A stretch of 58,357 bases of DNA from Akkermansiaceae bacterium. GTDB taxonomy: Bacteria > Verrucomicrobiota > Verrucomicrobiia > Verrucomicrobiales > Akkermansiaceae. Positions 26,523-35,386 of this stretch are shown one piece after another. Each line of letters begins with the position of its first letter. Position 1 is the stretch's first letter. The DNA lies in assembly GCA_903919975.1 (NCBI GenBank), contig CAIXKE010000009.1, positions 1-58,357 of the forward strand, read 5' to 3'. The notes under the pieces were generated by a model. That model worked only from the letters and a program-made list of their open reading frames with translations. It did not search any database and was not told where the DNA came from. A program made the translations under genes and the position numbers.

Positions 26523-27102
26523 GCTTTTCCGCCAAATCCATAGGTCAAGACCGGACCTAGCCGCCGCCACCTGAATCCGTGTAGTAGTAGCCCCAGATCA
26601 CAGTCCACAGATGAAGAGAATCCGCCAGCCCCTTGAGTCGCACGGCCACCCGGATTTCCGTCTCGTGACAATCCCGTGGCGGCCGGTGGTGGATCCATTC
26701 GATCTGATATTCCTACCAATGGATAGCAACCAGATGGGGGCTTGGGCAAGGCCAATGCCAGATCAGTGGAAACGACATTGAAAATTGCGGGGAAATACGG
26801 TTATTTGCTGACCGTAAACCATCGAATACCAAACAAATATCGGAAATGGACACCGACGATTTGAACACCGCATCACAGGGTTCAAACTCGGCCAAATCCG
26901 CGTCAGAAAATAATTCCACTTTTGCTCAGTCGCCGACAGGAAATTAACGCAATCTGTTTGCATTTGGGTAGCATAAGGTAGCAGATTTTGAAGTCTTTTG
27001 ATGCTATTTTATGCCTCTGGATGCGACTCGAACAACTTCTTTGCGTGCTCCAAAATCCGAAAAAACCCTTTATTTTCCAGGGTTTTCCCTGCATTTTCAG
27101 GC
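26523..27102. other. Intergenic region, possible decayed gene fragment
   Basis: 580 bp without a supported gene. On the minus strand, 26574-26721 encodes a short coherent stretch (IEWIHHRPPRDCHETEIRV, later LWTVIWGYYYTDSGG) preceded at once by a stop in frame. It could be the tail of a degenerated gene. Otherwise only the tRNA terminator at the right end was recognised. Confidence 0.4.
27062..27086 (-). terminator. Rho-independent terminator of tRNA-Arg
   Basis: AAAACCC and GGGTTTT (27062-27068 and 27080-27086) form a stem. On the minus strand the stem ends in a run of T, about 15 bases downstream of the tRNA 3' end. Confidence 0.65.
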
Positions 27103-27177
27103 TGGTGGTCCCGCCAGGAATCGAACCTGGACCTACGGCTTCGGAGGCCATCGTCCTATCCATTGGACCACGGGACC
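27103..27177 (-). tRNA. tRNA-Arg (anticodon CCG)
   Basis: The minus strand reads as a complete cloverleaf. The acceptor stem is GGTCCCG paired with CGGGACC, the D-arm GTCC/GGAC, the anticodon stem ATGGC/GCCGT with loop CTCCGAA (anticodon CCG, reading CGG codons), and the T-arm CCAGG/CCTGG with loop TTCGATT. The 3' CCA is encoded. Confidence 0.96.
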
Positions 27178-27265
27178 CTGCTGCTTGCGCGGCGGAGGTG
27201 TAGAGAGGTAAACGGCTGCTTGCGACTTGGCAAGGACAAGGATTTGGCGAAATGCCGGAGGGAGA

Positions 27266-29146
27266 TCATTCCTCGAACAAATCGACGGCGATTTTTTGAT
27301 AGGTCTGGGCGTCGAGCAGGAAAGGATGGGTTTCCGAGTTGAGTTGGCCGTAGTAGAAGCCGGGATGGTTGCCGGGGGAGGGGGCGAGGGTGAGGGTGCG
27401 GATGGAGACGCCGGTGTCGTTGTCGTCCGTATCGACGGTTTTTTCGAAGACGGTGAAGGTCAGCGAGGGGGTGGCGAGAGCGGTGAGGGCGCCTTCGTCG
27501 TCGGTGGCGAGCCAGCGTTTGATTTTGAGGCCCTCAAGGTTGGAGAGCATGTAATTGGCGCGTTGGGTATTGAGGGTGTTTGTTAGGTCTTTGCCGTCGC
27601 GCTCGGCAGTCCAGGCTTCAGGATTGAAGGTGTATTTTAAGACGAGTGGGGCGTCGGCGGCTTGTTGGCGGATGATGGACGTCAGGTGGTAGCGATCGAG
27701 TGACCAGAGGCGGGCGTGGCGCCATTCGTAGGGCCGGACGGCGATGGCTTGGATGAGGGCGGTGTCCACGCGCATGACGGTGGGGGTGGCGAGGCGATTG
27801 GCGAAGTAGGAGCCGGCGGAGTCCATGCCGAAGCGGAGTTCGAGGGCTTTGTTATCTTGGCCGAGGAAACGGAGCGTGAGGAAGGGGCGGTCAAGGCCCC
27901 AGGGGGTGAAGTCAGTGGCGGCGTCACTGACGAAGTCGGTAGCGCGGTGAGTGGTGACGGCTTTGAGGAGGGAGAAGAGGTTTTCTTCATTGGCCTCGAA
28001 TGTCTGGTCATCCACCGAGGCCATCCAAGGTTGCGGAGGGGTGCGGGAGATGAGGATTTCCCGGCCGGTCGCAGGTTGGATGGAGATGGAGCGAAGGGAC
28101 TGGATGTTGAGGTGGGTGAGGGAGGGATCGCGGAGTTCGTTGACTGCGAGAGGGAGGTCGGCGATGGATGTTAGGCCGGGTTCGGGCTTGATAGGGATGT
28201 CAAATACGGTGTCGGGGCGATCGCTGACGATGGCTTTCACGTCGCGGGATTCCGGGGAATCGGGTGGGAAAATTTCGAGTATGGTTTCGGATGCGGAGCC
28301 GAAGGGGGTGAGTGCGATCTGGTTGGTTTTGATGGCGTTGTCAGAGGCGGGCAGGGTGGTGGCGGCGCGGTCCGAGACTTTGACGGCTTGGAGTTCGAAG
28401 ATGCCTTCGATTAGGGTTTTGATGGCCTTGGAATCGGTAGGTAGATCGAGTGGTTTGATAATTCGCCAAGGGCTTCCGGCAGAGGCTCGACCAAGAGTGA
28501 GATCGCCTTGTTGCGAGCGGATGCGGATTTTTTCGAGGGCGATGGGATTGAAGTAAAACGGACGGTGATCACGGAGAAATTTCAGGCCATCTTTGAAGAG
28601 AGGTGTGACATCGCCAGTGCAGAGATAGACGTGGTCATTATGATTTTCATCGCGCGTTCTAACGAATAATGTGGGAGCGGGCTGTTCCCGGCCGTCGATA
28701 TCGGCTTTCCAAGACGAGACGCGGCCGATTCTGTATTTTGCGAGCGATTGGCGATTTTCATCCTCGAGACGGATGCTGATGGATTTCTCTTCCAAGCCGA
28801 CTTTTACGGTATCGATTTCATCTTTATGGGCGACGTCTTCGACGCGCATGCCGAGGGTGAAGTTGATGATGGCGACGGCGGCGCGTGGATCCATGCGGTC
28901 GGTCCATGGGGAGGCGGCCTGCCAGCCGTTGGATTTTAGGGCGAAGCTTGCGCTGGTGCCATTGGCGGCAATTCGGATGAATTTGACCTGATTTGGGGAG
29001 AACGAGTCGTAGATGCGTTGGCCGACCGGGGTGGGGGGCGCGCCGAAAATTGAATCGAAATTTCCATTGCGCCATTGCAGGCCGGCCAAGGCGCAGATGA
29101 TGGCTGCGGTGACGACGAGCAGGAGGGTGAATCCGAGGGAGCGCAT
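27266..29146 (-). CDS. DUF4340 domain protein of a gliding-type ABC operon
   Basis: A 626-residue protein with one N-terminal membrane helix (about 5-24) and a long extracytoplasmic part. The early segment VGQRIYDSFSPNQVKFIRIA and the later repeated beta units (LAKYRIGR, LELRFGMDSAGSYFANR) match the DUF4340 pattern, which occurs in tandem. In many bacteria this family follows GldF/GldG-type genes, as here; its biochemical function is unknown. It lies 6 bp after the GldG-like gene and is the last gene of the operon. The DNA is strongly GC-biased and produces long spurious antisense frames. Confidence 0.85.
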   Translation of the reverse strand: MRSLGFTLLLVVTAAIICALAGLQWRNGNFDSIFGAPPTPVGQRIYDSFSPNQVKFIRIAANGTSASFALKSNGWQAASPWTDRMDPRAAVAIINFTLGMRVEDVAHKDEIDTVKVGLEEKSISIRLEDENRQSLAKYRIGRVSSWKADIDGREQPAPTLFVRTRDENHNDHVYLCTGDVTPLFKDGLKFLRDHRPFYFNPIALEKIRIRSQQGDLTLGRASAGSPWRIIKPLDLPTDSKAIKTLIEGIFELQAVKVSDRAATTLPASDNAIKTNQIALTPFGSASETILEIFPPDSPESRDVKAIVSDRPDTVFDIPIKPEPGLTSIADLPLAVNELRDPSLTHLNIQSLRSISIQPATGREILISRTPPQPWMASVDDQTFEANEENLFSLLKAVTTHRATDFVSDAATDFTPWGLDRPFLTLRFLGQDNKALELRFGMDSAGSYFANRLATPTVMRVDTALIQAIAVRPYEWRHARLWSLDRYHLTSIIRQQAADAPLVLKYTFNPEAWTAERDGKDLTNTLNTQRANYMLSNLEGLKIKRWLATDDEGALTALATPSLTFTVFEKTVDTDDNDTGVSIRTLTLAPSPGNHPGFYYGQLNSETHPFLLDAQTYQKIAVDLFEE

Positions 29147-29152
29147 GGCGGA

Positions 29153-30700
29153 TCAGGCGCGTCTTGACGACCAGACGAAGGCGCCGATGAGGATGATGAA
29201 GGCGGGCAGGAAGAAGAGGTTAACGCGATTGATGAAGGAAACCTGGGCGTCGAGGATGGGCAATTTGTAGTTCCAGAGCGAGCGGGGGCCGATGCCGGCG
29301 AGCGCTTCGCGACCGACCAGCCAATTCATTGAGGAGGCGAGGAAGTCGAGGTTTTCGGCGCGTTGGTTATCGGGATTTAGGAAATCGGAGTTGGCGATGA
29401 CGACCATGCGCGAGGTGTCTGCGGCGAAGCGGTCATCGGATTCCGCGCCGCGGGTGGCGCAGGCGGCGAGGAAAAATGGTGGTGGATTGTCCTCTTTTTC
29501 GTCGAAGTTTTCGTTGCCTTGTCCGAATTTGGTTTCGCCCCAGAAACCATCGGTGATCTGGACGAGGCCGATCGGATTGATGCGGCGGTTCATGAGGTCT
29601 TCGGCACCTTCACGGACATCGAGCGATGAGCTTGCACCGCCGAATTCGGTGGTTTGTCCGGCGAGGTCTCGGATGAAAGGGATGCCTTTGGTGAAAGAGC
29701 CTCTGGCGGTGGTGATGAGTTTTTTATCGTCGCGGGCGATCACACGGTCCTTGCGTGGGGTGATGCCATTGTCGCGCAGGAAGGCGCGAAGTTTTGGTGG
29801 AGCTTCGCCGGAATCGATGAATACGAGGAAGGCCGCGCGGGGTTGGTCCCAGTAGCGTTCGAGCACGGCGAGTTCGTTATCGGTGAGGTCGTATTTGGGG
29901 GCGACGAGGATGAGACCGGAAATGTCTGCAGGGATGTTGGCGAGATTGGCGATGGTGAGTTCGCTGAGTTCGACGTTTTGGAAACGCAGTAGGTCTTCGA
30001 GGGCCTTGCGGGTTGGGCTGACATCGCTGGAATCGATGCGGCTTTTGTCGGCGAGCAAGGCCATTTTACGGGGTTTGCCTTCGATCGATTCGACGAGGCG
30101 CGCGGTGAGGATGTCCTCGCCTTGGAAGGCGGTGAGTTTGCGTTTGCCATCGGCGGTGGAGTAAACGGCCATGTCTTCTGCGGCGACGAGTTTGACGTGG
30201 GGATTGAGGGCCTTGATTTTGTTAGCATCTTCGGTGAGAGCTGGGCTTTCATCGGTGCGGGCATCAATGATGATGAGATCGCGGACGAGGGTGATGCCGT
30301 AGGCGGCGGTGATTTCCTGCATGCGGTCCGGGCTGCGGATGGGATCGACGATTTCAAGTTCGATTTTACGCGATGAGGATGAGAGTTGCTCATATTGCTC
30401 GGCGAGGATTCGGACGCGTTCGTAGAATGGCGATGAGCGGCGGAATGCCATGATCCATTTGATCGGGGATTGGCGGCTTTGGACGGCGTCGCTTGAGAGG
30501 TAGTTCCGGGTGGCGGGAGAGAGCGTATAGTCGGCGCTGCGGCTGGCGTCGATCCGGTGGAAATGGTGGACGGCGAGGTAGTTCAGGGCGATGAGGATGA
30601 CCGCGAGCAGGGTGGTTTGCAGCACGGCGAGCGATCCCATGCCCCAGCGGTTGAGCGGGCGGGCGGGTTTTGGGAGAGGCGCGGAAGTGGAGTCTGGCAT
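29153..30700 (-). CDS. GldG-like ABC-type auxiliary substrate-binding protein
   Basis: A 515-residue membrane protein with a helix near residues 24-44 and another at the C-terminus (about 490-510, FFLPAFIILIGAFVW). Between them lies the GldG-like periplasmic domain: YTLSPATRNYL, KWIMAFRRSSPFYERVRILAEQYEQ, and a middle part with AFQGEDILTARLVESIEGKPRKMALL. The sequence LILVAPKYDLTDNELAVLERYWDQ is the segment typical of this family (the 'P-x-x-x-L-x-x-x-E' helix). It should work with the permease encoded just upstream. Start and stop are in tight spacing with both neighbours. Confidence 0.87.
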   Translation of the reverse strand: MPDSTSAPLPKPARPLNRWGMGSLAVLQTTLLAVILIALNYLAVHHFHRIDASRSADYTLSPATRNYLSSDAVQSRQSPIKWIMAFRRSSPFYERVRILAEQYEQLSSSSRKIELEIVDPIRSPDRMQEITAAYGITLVRDLIIIDARTDESPALTEDANKIKALNPHVKLVAAEDMAVYSTADGKRKLTAFQGEDILTARLVESIEGKPRKMALLADKSRIDSSDVSPTRKALEDLLRFQNVELSELTIANLANIPADISGLILVAPKYDLTDNELAVLERYWDQPRAAFLVFIDSGEAPPKLRAFLRDNGITPRKDRVIARDDKKLITTARGSFTKGIPFIRDLAGQTTEFGGASSSLDVREGAEDLMNRRINPIGLVQITDGFWGETKFGQGNENFDEKEDNPPPFFLAACATRGAESDDRFAADTSRMVVIANSDFLNPDNQRAENLDFLASSMNWLVGREALAGIGPRSLWNYKLPILDAQVSFINRVNLFFLPAFIILIGAFVWSSRRA

Positions 30701-30748
30701 GACAGGGAAAAACGGGTGTCAACCTAATGAGTGAAATGGAACCATGGA

Positions 30749-31501
30749 TTAGCGTTTCCAACGGCGGAAATCCACGACCTGATAGGTGAGGAACAGAACG
30801 AACACGGCAAGGCTGAGGAAATAGACGACAGGGCGGGTGTCGAGCAATCCGCTGGCGAAGTAGTGGAGGTGATGTTGGGAAGCGATGTAATGGAATAAAG
30901 AAGCGCCGGGGAAGGATTCGCCCCAGATGACGGTGACGAAGCCGAGGAAATACTGGATTACGAGCAGACCGATGGTGATCAGACCGGCGATGATTTGGCT
31001 GGAGGTGAGTGCGGAGGCAAGGCAGCCGATGGCGGTGAAGGCGGCTCCCATGAGCATCAGGATGGCGAAGGTGCCGAGCAGTGCGCCTTGACCATAGGCG
31101 GGTGGCAGGTCGGTGACCCACTCGAACATTTTGAATTGCAGCAGCGAGGGAAACCACAGGGTGGTGTAGAACAACATCGCTGCGGCGTATTTTGAAAGAA
31201 CGACCTGCCAGGTCCGGACGGGGGCGGTGAGCAGGGTTTCCAGAGTGCCTGAGTTTTCTTCCTCGGCGAAAAGACGCATTGTGATCAATGGAAAGATAAA
31301 GAGGAAATAGAACCAGAACAGTGGCGTGTGAAAGGTCACATAGACCAGGCTGTCCTTCACCGGGGTGTCCCGGAAGCCTTTCATCGCAGTGGAAAGCGAG
31401 ACGCCCTGCATGATCGTGACGAAGGCGAGAACCACCCAGCCGAATGGGGTGAGGAAATACCCTTTGAGTTCTTTGATGGTCAGGATGCGGAACAATCTCA
31501 T
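30749..31501 (-). CDS. ABC-2 type permease (GldF-like)
   Basis: A 250-residue protein with six predicted membrane segments. The N-terminus LFRILTIKELKGYFLTPFG and the block MRLFAEEENSGTLETLLTAPV (about residues 75-95) are hallmarks of the GldF/NosY-type ABC-2 permease. It begins the operon with the GldG-like and DUF4340 genes. The gene upstream (31604) runs on the other strand, so the ATP-binding subunit normally encoded first in this operon is absent here and must come from elsewhere. Confidence 0.88.
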   Translation of the reverse strand: MRLFRILTIKELKGYFLTPFGWVVLAFVTIMQGVSLSTAMKGFRDTPVKDSLVYVTFHTPLFWFYFLFIFPLITMRLFAEEENSGTLETLLTAPVRTWQVVLSKYAAAMLFYTTLWFPSLLQFKMFEWVTDLPPAYGQGALLGTFAILMLMGAAFTAIGCLASALTSSQIIAGLITIGLLVIQYFLGFVTVIWGESFPGASLFHYIASQHHLHYFASGLLDTRPVVYFLSLAVFVLFLTYQVVDFRRWKR

Positions 31502-31603
31502 GATGGCGGCGAGCTCACTAGGTATGCGATTCCCACGCCATGTCCAAGGTAAAAGGCGGATTGAAAGCTGGAAAGGCGGCTTGAGCTGGGCTTGAATGCG
31601 GGC

Positions 31604-33559
31604 ATGCAGATGCGGGAGGCAGCGGAGCGCGTGTTGATGGCGGAGACGCTGGAGGAAAAGCTGTGGCTACCTCCAGCGGATGCCTCGGATGATGCGCCGG
31701 GGCGGGGGATTGTGACGCCGGTCGGGCCGGGCAGGCCGGTGGAGTTGCGGATCGTGGAAAAGGGGGTGCGTGCGGATTTTCCGGGGGTGAACCGCTTGGA
31801 TGAAGAGCGGGAGCGGGGAAAGATGATGCATTTCTTGGCAAACCACGAGTTGCTCGCGGCGGAGTTGATGGCGTTGGTGTTGTTGAAATTTCCCGATGCG
31901 CCAAAGGAATATCGGGCGGGCGTTTATGAGGCGATGCGCGAGGAGCAGATGCACACGTTGATGTATTTGCGGCGGATGAAGGAGTGTGGCGTGAGCTTTG
32001 GAGAGTTGCCGGTGAATGATTATTTCTGGCGTTTGATCGCCCCGATGAAGACGCCGCTGGAGTTTGTCACGCGCTTGAATCTGACATTCGAACAAGCGAA
32101 TCTCGATTTTTCAAAGCACTATGCCGCGCTATTTCGTCAGGTCGGGGATGGGGCGACGGCGGGGGTTTTGGAAAAGATTTATTTGGATGAAATCGGCCAC
32201 GTCGGCCATGGGGTGAAGTGGTTCCGGCGCTGGAAGGATCAAGGCGAGACCGACTGGAAGGCGTTTCAAAAATCGATGGTGTTCCCGTTTTCGGCGGCGA
32301 AGGCAAAGGGCTTGGCGCCATTCAATGCCGAAGGGCGGAAATTGGCGGGGTTCGACGACGATTTTATCCGTGAACTTGAAGTCTGCGAGCAATCGCGTGG
32401 GCGGACGCCGGTCGTGCATTGGTTCAACCCGAATGCCGAGCTGCAAGTGGCGGCGGGTCGGCGTGGGGAGAAGTTTTTCCCGAAGAAGATGAGTGCCTCG
32501 ATGGAGGAGGATTGCGAGATGGTCATGCTGGCATGGTGTCGGCAGGACGATATCACGTTGATGCGGAAGCCGCCGTCGAATGAACATTTGGCCTATCTGA
32601 AACGGGCTGGGTTTCGCTTGCCGGAAATCGTGGCCATGGGTGCCTTGAATGAGCGGAAACTGGGAGGAATGCGGCCATGGGCGTGGTCGCCGGATGCGGC
32701 TGAATTATTGCGGGGGAATGCGGGCCAGGTGTCGCCAGCGGTGCCGTGGCAATGGCGGGAGGCGATGCCGGCGGAGTGGCTTTCCAAGGAGATCGGGGTG
32801 CACTTGTTGGAGCGTCTGGGTGTGGCCGAGCGGGCGGTTGTTTGCGGCACGGTGGAGGCGGCGATGGCGGCGATCAGCTCGATGTTGGAATCTGGTAGGG
32901 TTTTGGTGAAGGGTGCGTTTGGTTGCGCGGGGCGTGATCACTTGCGGGTGGACGCTGGGGAGGAAACGCAGGCCTGTGAGTGGCTGACGCGCGTCTTGGC
33001 GGACCATGGATGTGTGGTGGTCGAGCGCTGGCGTGAGCGGGTGGCGGATTTTTCCGTGCTCTACGAAATGAACGAATGCAAGGTGGATCTGGTCGGAATG
33101 ACTGTGATGGAGAATGATGAGCGAGGACGGTTTTTGGGATCGCGGGTGGCGCCGAAGTGGGGGAGTTTATTAGATCCGGAGGTGGCTGCGTTTCTCTATC
33201 GGGAGGCGCATGTGATGGATTGGTATCAGGAGAAAATCCCCGCGGTTTTATCGGGAGTTTTGCCCGGCTACGTCGGTCCGCTCGGGGTGGATGCGATGGT
33301 TTTTCGTGAAGTCGACGGCACGCTCGGTTGGTCACCGGTAGTCGAACTCAACGTGCGGATGACGATGGGGCGAGTGGCGCTTGAATTGATGGGAAAATCA
33401 CGGCCAGGAAGCGCGGGACGCCTGCGGATTTTGCGGAAAGGCCGGGTGAGCGGAGAAGAGCTAATGGGATTCCAGCAAGGTTCCCTAACTGAGGGCAAGG
33501 TGCTTTTGAACGATCCGCAGCAAGCGCGTGAGTTTCTGGTAGTTTGGGAGGTGGAGTAA
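31604..33559 (+). CDS. Fusion of a ferritin-like DUF455 domain with an ATP-grasp-like domain, unknown function
   Basis: Start taken at the ATG at 31604 (a TTG at 31592 is possible); 651 residues, no signal peptide. Residues about 60-260 look like DUF455, a ferritin-like helical bundle with two E-x-x-H motifs, E114-Q-M-H117 and E196-I-G-H199, and an earlier glutamate in NHELLAAEL. This is the pattern of a di-metal site. Residues about 300-400 (MRKPPSNEHLAYLKRAGFRLPEIVAMG) resemble a pre-ATP-grasp domain. Residues about 430-640 look like ATP-grasp: RVLVKGAFGCAGRDHLRV, then GPLGVDAMVFREVDG and PVVELNVRMTMGR, which supply the late acidic and Asn ligands for Mg-ATP. Such a protein could couple an amide/peptide-type ligation with an oxidative or metal-dependent step. 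It stands alone between unrelated genes. Confidence 0.72.
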   Translation: MQMREAAERVLMAETLEEKLWLPPADASDDAPGRGIVTPVGPGRPVELRIVEKGVRADFPGVNRLDEERERGKMMHFLANHELLAAELMALVLLKFPDAPKEYRAGVYEAMREEQMHTLMYLRRMKECGVSFGELPVNDYFWRLIAPMKTPLEFVTRLNLTFEQANLDFSKHYAALFRQVGDGATAGVLEKIYLDEIGHVGHGVKWFRRWKDQGETDWKAFQKSMVFPFSAAKAKGLAPFNAEGRKLAGFDDDFIRELEVCEQSRGRTPVVHWFNPNAELQVAAGRRGEKFFPKKMSASMEEDCEMVMLAWCRQDDITLMRKPPSNEHLAYLKRAGFRLPEIVAMGALNERKLGGMRPWAWSPDAAELLRGNAGQVSPAVPWQWREAMPAEWLSKEIGVHLLERLGVAERAVVCGTVEAAMAAISSMLESGRVLVKGAFGCAGRDHLRVDAGEETQACEWLTRVLADHGCVVVERWRERVADFSVLYEMNECKVDLVGMTVMENDERGRFLGSRVAPKWGSLLDPEVAAFLYREAHVMDWYQEKIPAVLSGVLPGYVGPLGVDAMVFREVDGTLGWSPVVELNVRMTMGRVALELMGKSRPGSAGRLRILRKGRVSGEELMGFQQGSLTEGKVLLNDPQQAREFLVVWEVE

Positions 33560-33913
33560 ATAATGAGTGAATGGGGTCAGAGCAATCGGATTAACATGTT
33601 GGATTGCCTCTAGATCTCCTGTTCAACTCCCTCCCCAATCGTCGCTCCGCATTGCCTTGCCATCCCGCTGCGTGCTGTCACGTGTGCTGCTCGCCTCCGG
33701 GGCCATGTGACGTGCGCGGGGTTCCCCCTTTTTTTGCGCTGTTCGATCCCCACATGAGCATTCTCACCGGCCATCATCCCAAAAGCAAGTTTCTGGCATT
33801 CATGTAAAATCAAGCGTCATCGGCATGCTCGCCACTTGCATTTGGATTCAGCAGATATCAAACTGCCGTCAGTCAATCACCTGACTTTTACCCAGTTCCA
33901 TTCCACCGCAAAA
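33560..33913. other. Intergenic region without recognised features
   Basis: About 350 bp between the DUF455/ATP-grasp gene and the carboxypeptidase gene. The frames here have cysteine- and proline-rich translations without family resemblance, and no good ribosome-binding site. I see no RNA structure or repeat of note. Confidence 0.5.
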
Positions 33914-34825
33914 ATGAAGTTTCCTCCGTATCTCGCAGTCGGCGACAAGGTATCGATCCTCTCGCCTGCGGGAAGCATTGCGGGGGAAGTGATTGAGCGG
34001 GCAGCGGAAATTCTGCGGCAACAAGGTTTCAAGGTGAAAATCGGAAAGCATGCATTTGATGAAGCCGGGGTGTATGCGGGAAGCGATGCGGATCGGGCGG
34101 CAGACATGCAGAAGGCGCTTGATGACAAGTCGATCAAGGCGGTTTTCTTTTCCCGTGGTGGCTATGGTTGCCTGAGAACGCACCTTGGGTTGGATTGGTC
34201 GAGGTTTCATCAACACCCGAAGTGGCTCGTAGGCTTCAGTGACAACACGGTGTTTCACTCCTACCTGGCCCGCAAAAAAACCGCATCCATTCATGGAGTG
34301 ATGTCCTCAACTTTTGAAAAGGACGGAGTGCTCACAGACAGTTTTCTGAAATTGATGGATCTGGTGTCGGGCAATCGGGTGGATCATGTGTTGCCTCCCC
34401 ATGAGTTGAATCGCATGGGCAAGGCGGCGGGAGTTCTAGGCGGCGGCAATCTTTCGATCCTGCAGAGCTTGCGCGGGACACCGTTGGATCTGAAACCGAA
34501 AGGAAAGATCCTGTTCATCGAGGACATTCACGAACTCAATTACCGCGTTGACCGCATGATGCAGAACCTCAAGGCGGGCGGGGTGTTGGATGGGATCTCC
34601 GGGTTGGTGGTCGGATATTTTACGGGCATGAACGATGGTGCGGCACCTTATGGAAAAACGGTTTTCGAAATCATTAGGGAGGCGGTCGAGCCCTATGACT
34701 ACCCGGTCGTGTTCGGTTTTCCGGCAGGCCATGAATTGCCCAATCACCCCTTGTTGATGGGTGGCAACATCACGCTTGAGGTATCCGGAAACGGGGCGTT
34801 GATCCGAAATTATAACTCTAAATAA
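33914..34825 (+). CDS. ldcA: LD-carboxypeptidase (peptidase family S66), murein tetrapeptide carboxypeptidase
   Basis: Start placed at ATG 33914, where similarity begins (MKFPPYLAVGDKVSILSPAG); 303 residues, no signal peptide, so cytoplasmic. It should cleave the terminal D-alanine from the L,D-bond of recycled murein tetrapeptides. Family motifs are FSRGGYGCLR, GFSDNT with the presumed nucleophile Ser109, FIEDIHE with the triad glutamate, and FPAGHELPNHPLLMG with the triad histidine. The gene is monocistronic, ending at a strong bidirectional hairpin that it shares with rplQ. Confidence 0.9.
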   Translation: MKFPPYLAVGDKVSILSPAGSIAGEVIERAAEILRQQGFKVKIGKHAFDEAGVYAGSDADRAADMQKALDDKSIKAVFFSRGGYGCLRTHLGLDWSRFHQHPKWLVGFSDNTVFHSYLARKKTASIHGVMSSTFEKDGVLTDSFLKLMDLVSGNRVDHVLPPHELNRMGKAAGVLGGGNLSILQSLRGTPLDLKPKGKILFIEDIHELNYRVDRMMQNLKAGGVLDGISGLVVGYFTGMNDGAAPYGKTVFEIIREAVEPYDYPVVFGFPAGHELPNHPLLMGGNITLEVSGNGALIRNYNSK

Positions 34826-34859
34826 AAACCCGCCTGCGCACGAGGCACAGGCGGGTTTT
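34825..34859. terminator. Bidirectional rho-independent terminator between ldcA and rplQ
   Basis: AAAACCCGCCTG (34825-34836) pairs perfectly with CAGGCGGGTTTT (34848-34859), giving a 12-bp stem with an 11-base loop and T runs in both directions. It separates two convergent genes. Confidence 0.92.
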
Positions 34860-34884
34860 GTTAAGGGTATTGACCGGAGTCTGC

Positions 34885-35355
34885 TTATTCAGCGGCGGCT
34901 TCGGCTTTTTTGGCAGGCTTTTTGGCAGGAGTTTCTTCGGCAGCGACTTCCACCACGGCATCCGCGGCGGGTTCGGCGACGATTTCCTCCGTGGTTTCCA
35001 CGCGATCTACCCACTCGATGACAGCCATCGGAGCGGAGTCGCTCATGCGGGCGCCGAGCTTGGTGATCCGGCAGTATCCGCCTTGGCGGTCCTTCGAGGC
35101 GGGGGCCACTTCGGAGAACAACTTTTTGACGGTTTCCTTTTGGTGAAGGAAGGCGATGGCCAGACGGCGGGAGTGGAGGTCGTCGCGCTTGGCGAGAGTG
35201 ACCAATTTTTCCGCCACCGGGCGCAGGGCCTTGGCCTTGCCGAGGGTGGTCTTGATCCGGCCGTGCTGAATCAAGCTGCACGCCAGGTTGGAGAGCAAGG
35301 CCTTGCGGTGCGAGGCGTTGCGTTTGAGTTTTGTGATTTTGCTACGATGTCTCAT
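34885..35355 (-). CDS. rplQ: 50S ribosomal protein bL17
   Basis: A 156-residue protein. The first ~115 residues are bL17: MRHRSKITKLKRNASHRKALLSNLA, then RIKTTLGKAKALRPVAEKLVTLAK and GGYCRITKLGARMSDSAPMAVIEW. After that comes a 40-residue extension rich in alanine, glutamate, lysine and proline (VEVAAEETPAKKPAKKAEAAAE). bL17 usually ends near residue 120-130, so this tail is an addition and is likely disordered on the ribosome surface. It lies 31 bp behind rpoA, the usual order in bacteria. Confidence 0.95.
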   Translation of the reverse strand: MRHRSKITKLKRNASHRKALLSNLACSLIQHGRIKTTLGKAKALRPVAEKLVTLAKRDDLHSRRLAIAFLHQKETVKKLFSEVAPASKDRQGGYCRITKLGARMSDSAPMAVIEWVDRVETTEEIVAEPAADAVVEVAAEETPAKKPAKKAEAAAE

Positions 35356-35386
35356 CGGGTGCTTCCTATTCTAAAAGTTGTGTTGG

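Noticed and set aside
27716..28556. Long plus-strand frames opposite the DUF4340 gene
   Set aside because: They have the Gly/Val/Glu-rich or Ser/Arg-rich composition expected for antisense frames of GC-rich DNA, while the minus strand has a recognisable family.
33604..33807. 67-codon frame between the ATP-grasp gene and ldcA
   Set aside because: Cys/Pro-rich translation, no ribosome-binding site, no similarity pattern.
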